The translations under genes were made by a program, and so were the position numbers. A stretch of DNA of 17,572 bases from Candidatus Sulfopaludibacter sp. SbA3 (GTDB lineage Bacteria > Acidobacteriota > Terriglobia > 2-12-FULL-54-10), in the NCBI GenBank assembly GCA_945865705.1, contig CAMBEY010000025.1, forward strand, positions 1 through 17,572, written 5' to 3'. Every line of letters starts with the position of its first letter. Within the stretch, counting starts at the first letter, position 1. The notes below the pieces were generated by a model that worked only from the letters and a program-made list of their open reading frames with translations, was not told the DNA's origin and made no database searches. Below, in pieces: positions 15,818 through 17,572 of this stretch.

Positions 15818-17572
15818 TTTCCAACCACACTTTTCTCTTCACGGATCGTGGTGAGTTTGTTTAGCGGAACACTCACCGTTTGCTGTGCGCCGCTCGGCCA
15901 GCGAATCTCCACTGAATCAATTTTACGGATCGCGCCAAGACCATAATGTACGCGCTGCGTGCTCTGGCCGGAATAGCCGTTGCCGCCATCGACCTCGCGA
16001 ATCCACGTCTGCCCGCCGGCCTTTAGTGTAACGCGCGCGCCGATGGCGTCGCGATTGCTCTTCGTGCCCACCAACTGCAACGCCACCCAGTTGCCCGCCG
16101 AAGCCGTTTCGTTGTGATACATCAGCGCGGGTTGGTCGGCGTTGGTCTGATAAAAATCTAGCCGGCCGTCGTTGTCGAAATCGGCGATGGCCACGCCGCG
16201 CCCGTCGAGATCATTGTCCACGCCGGCGGCCGCAGAGATGTCCTTGAACACCTGCCCTTCCAGATTACGCATCAGTTTTTTCTTCTGATAGCCGGACCAG
16301 GTGCGGTCGCCGATGGCGGGCCAACTGCCCACGTCGCTGAAATCCACGCCGGGCCTGATGAGCATCTCGAAGATCAGCGGAACGTAATTTTCTTTGCTGC
16401 CCGAGCGCAGGCCGTTGGTGGCAAACAGGTCGAGCCAGCCATCGTTGTCGAAGTCGGCAAACTTCGCGCCCCAGCCCCACAGCGTGTCGCACGAGCCGGT
16501 CTCCTTCGAAAGGTCCGTGAAAGTTCCCGCACCGCTGGCCCAGTTGCCATCGTTGTGCCAGAGCATGTTGCATTCTTTCATATATTCGTCGGTGATGTTG
16601 GTTACATACACGTCGAGCCAGCCATCGTTGTCGTAGTCGGCAACCTCGGCGTTCATGCCCTTCTTGGTGTCCTTGCCGATGGCGGTGGCGGAGACATCCT
16701 GAAACGTCCCGTCACCATTGTTCAGATAGACGCGATCCGTGCCGTAGTCGCTGGCGACGTACACATCCGGGTCGCCGTCATTGTCGAAATCGCCCGCGCC
16801 CACGTCGAGCGTCCAGCCGGTGTGATTTTCAAAACCAGCCAGTGCGGTGGCGTCGGAAAATTTCCCCGCGCCGTCATTGCGCCACAGCGTAAGGCCGCCG
16901 CCGTTGATGGCGTCGTCCAGATTGTTCGGCAGCACCTTCGGGTCCTTCAGCGCCAGCAGATTCTCCGGCTTGAAGTAATTGCCGAAGAGCAAATCGAGAT
17001 CGCCATCGCGGTCGTAGTCGATGGAGATGGCGGCGATGGTGTTGGCAAACTTGTTGAGGCCCGAGCCCCCCGCAATCGAGGTCACATCCGTGAAGGAATC
17101 GCCCTTCTCGTTGTGATAGAGCAGCGGCGTGCCGAAGCGCACGACGAGCAGATCTCGCCAGCCATCGTTGTCATAATCGAACCACAGCGCGTCGGAGACG
17201 ATGGACAGCGGATCATTGCCATGCGCCACTTCGCCCGCCTCCTCGGTAACATCCTCAAACGTGCCGTTGTGACTATTGCGAAACAGTTTATTGAACTTGC
17301 CTTCGTCTGAGCTGGTTACAAACATGTCGTCCCAGCCGTCATTGTCAAAATCGCCCACAGCCACGGACGAGCCGCCCGAGGTGAACATGCCCAGCACGTC
17401 GCCGTGCGCGCCCTTGAACTTGCGCGTTTGATGCACATGGCGCACACCGGCTTTTTCGCCAATCTCGGCAAAGCGAATCGCGCCGGGCGCCTGCGCGCGC
17501 GCCGCGATGCAGACAAAGATAAGCGCTACGAAGGCCGCAACCCAACAGTGCCGCGACCGTGAGGGAGCGGGG
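15814..17572 (-). CDS. Secreted FG-GAP (VCBS) / ASPIC-UnbV protein, 5' end cut by window
   Basis: The frame is open to the window edge, giving 585 visible residues. A GTG at 17445 could be read as a start, but it lies inside the first FG-GAP region; upstream, in frame, is a clear signal-peptide core (VAAFVALIFVCIAARAQA) with no start codon before the edge, so the true start is beyond 17572. Seven FG-GAP repeats carry calcium loops: DFDNDGWDD, DYDNDGWRD, DYDRDGDLD, DFDNDGDPD, DYDNDGWLD, DFDNDGWLD and DFDNDGRLD, all close to consensus, unlike the next gene. The C-terminal 90 residues are an ASPIC/UnbV domain with EIRWPSGAQQTVSV. This gene and the 7711-9393 gene share the same layout and are probably paralogues flanking the TPR protein and cytochrome. 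The stop overlaps the next start by ATGA. Extracellular or periplasmic binding is the family expectation; the partner is unknown. Confidence 0.9.
   Translation of the reverse strand, partial: PAPSRSRHCWVAAFVALIFVCIAARAQAPGAIRFAEIGEKAGVRHVHQTRKFKGAHGDVLGMFTSGGSSVAVGDFDNDGWDDMFVTSSDEGKFNKLFRNSHNGTFEDVTEEAGEVAHGNDPLSIVSDALWFDYDNDGWRDLLVVRFGTPLLYHNEKGDSFTDVTSIAGGSGLNKFANTIAAISIDYDRDGDLDLLFGNYFKPENLLALKDPKVLPNNLDDAINGGGLTLWRNDGAGKFSDATALAGFENHTGWTLDVGAGDFDNDGDPDVYVASDYGTDRVYLNNGDGTFQDVSATAIGKDTKKGMNAEVADYDNDGWLDVYVTNITDEYMKECNMLWHNDGNWASGAGTFTDLSKETGSCDTLWGWGAKFADFDNDGWLDLFATNGLRSGSKENYVPLIFEMLIRPGVDFSDVGSWPAIGDRTWSGYQKKKLMRNLEGQVFKDISAAAGVDNDLDGRGVAIADFDNDGRLDFYQTNADQPALMYHNETASAGNWVALQLVGTKSNRDAIGARVTLKAGGQTWIREVDGGNGYSGQSTQRVHYGLGAIRKIDSVEIRWPSGAQQTVSVPLNKLTTIREEKSVVGK

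Noticed and set aside
16140..17360. Recurring GCCATCGTTGTCGAAGTCGGC-like 20-mers at irregular spacing, resembling a repeat array or CRISPR
   Set aside because: They encode the DFDNDGW calcium loops of FG-GAP repeats in frame, are spaced by about 60 or more coding residues, and vary as coding sequence does; no CRISPR or cas genes are present.
17443..17445. GTG at 17445 as the start of the first FG-GAP protein
   Set aside because: The frame continues upstream through a signal peptide to the window edge; starting here would remove the export signal from a family that is secreted.

Overview
The window reads as a stretch of a GC-rich bacterial chromosome, and I infer an Acidobacteriota member. 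The grounds are several large secreted FG-GAP/ASPIC (CRTAC1-like) proteins encoded side by side, a multihaem cytochrome with TPRs, and a palindromic intergenic repeat with a GTCATTCCGAGCG arm of a kind I associate with that phylum. There are no rRNA, tRNA or phage markers to confirm this. Every gene I can support lies on the minus strand, so transcription runs from position 17572 towards 1. Both window edges cut a gene: the 5' end of the first gene lies beyond 17572 and the 3' end of the last lies beyond position 1.

Upstream block (17572-7711): four genes joined by 4-base ATGA stop/start overlaps. In order they are a secreted seven-repeat FG-GAP protein with an ASPIC/UnbV end (5' cut by the window), a 1174-residue TPR + FG-GAP + ASPIC protein with a long C-terminal region I do not recognise, a 968-residue membrane-anchored pentahaem cytochrome c with C-terminal TPRs, and another secreted FG-GAP/ASPIC protein. 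This looks like an exported, calcium-binding, electron-transfer or surface assembly made in fixed proportions.

Middle block (7664-4782): only 46 bases later comes an acyl carrier protein, then a catalytically intact beta-ketoacyl synthase (KS-alpha, Cys162/His295/His332), overlapped by ATGA with a second synthase in which all three catalytic residues are replaced (Gln165/Asn300/Asp337). That is the signature of a KS-beta or chain-length factor. ACP + KS-alpha + KS-beta is the minimal set of a type II polyketide or aryl-polyene-type synthase.

Downstream block (4573-1): after an intergenic region holding a long palindromic repeat come a class I HMG-CoA reductase with all four catalytic residues, a CrtI/retinol-saturase-type FAD oxidoreductase, a TetR regulator, and an unusual fusion of a degraded NAD-epimerase-like domain with a PlsC-type acyltransferase. 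Together the middle and downstream blocks suggest assembly of a polyketide or polyene-like acyl chain on an ACP, redox tailoring, possible reductive release to an alcohol, and acyl transfer to a lipid or other acceptor. The product is unknown, and no ketoreductase, dehydratase, malonyl transferase or phosphopantetheinyl transferase is visible here. The most noteworthy points are the orphan HMG-CoA reductase inside a type II KS/CLF locus and the close physical join between that locus and the exported cytochrome/beta-propeller module.
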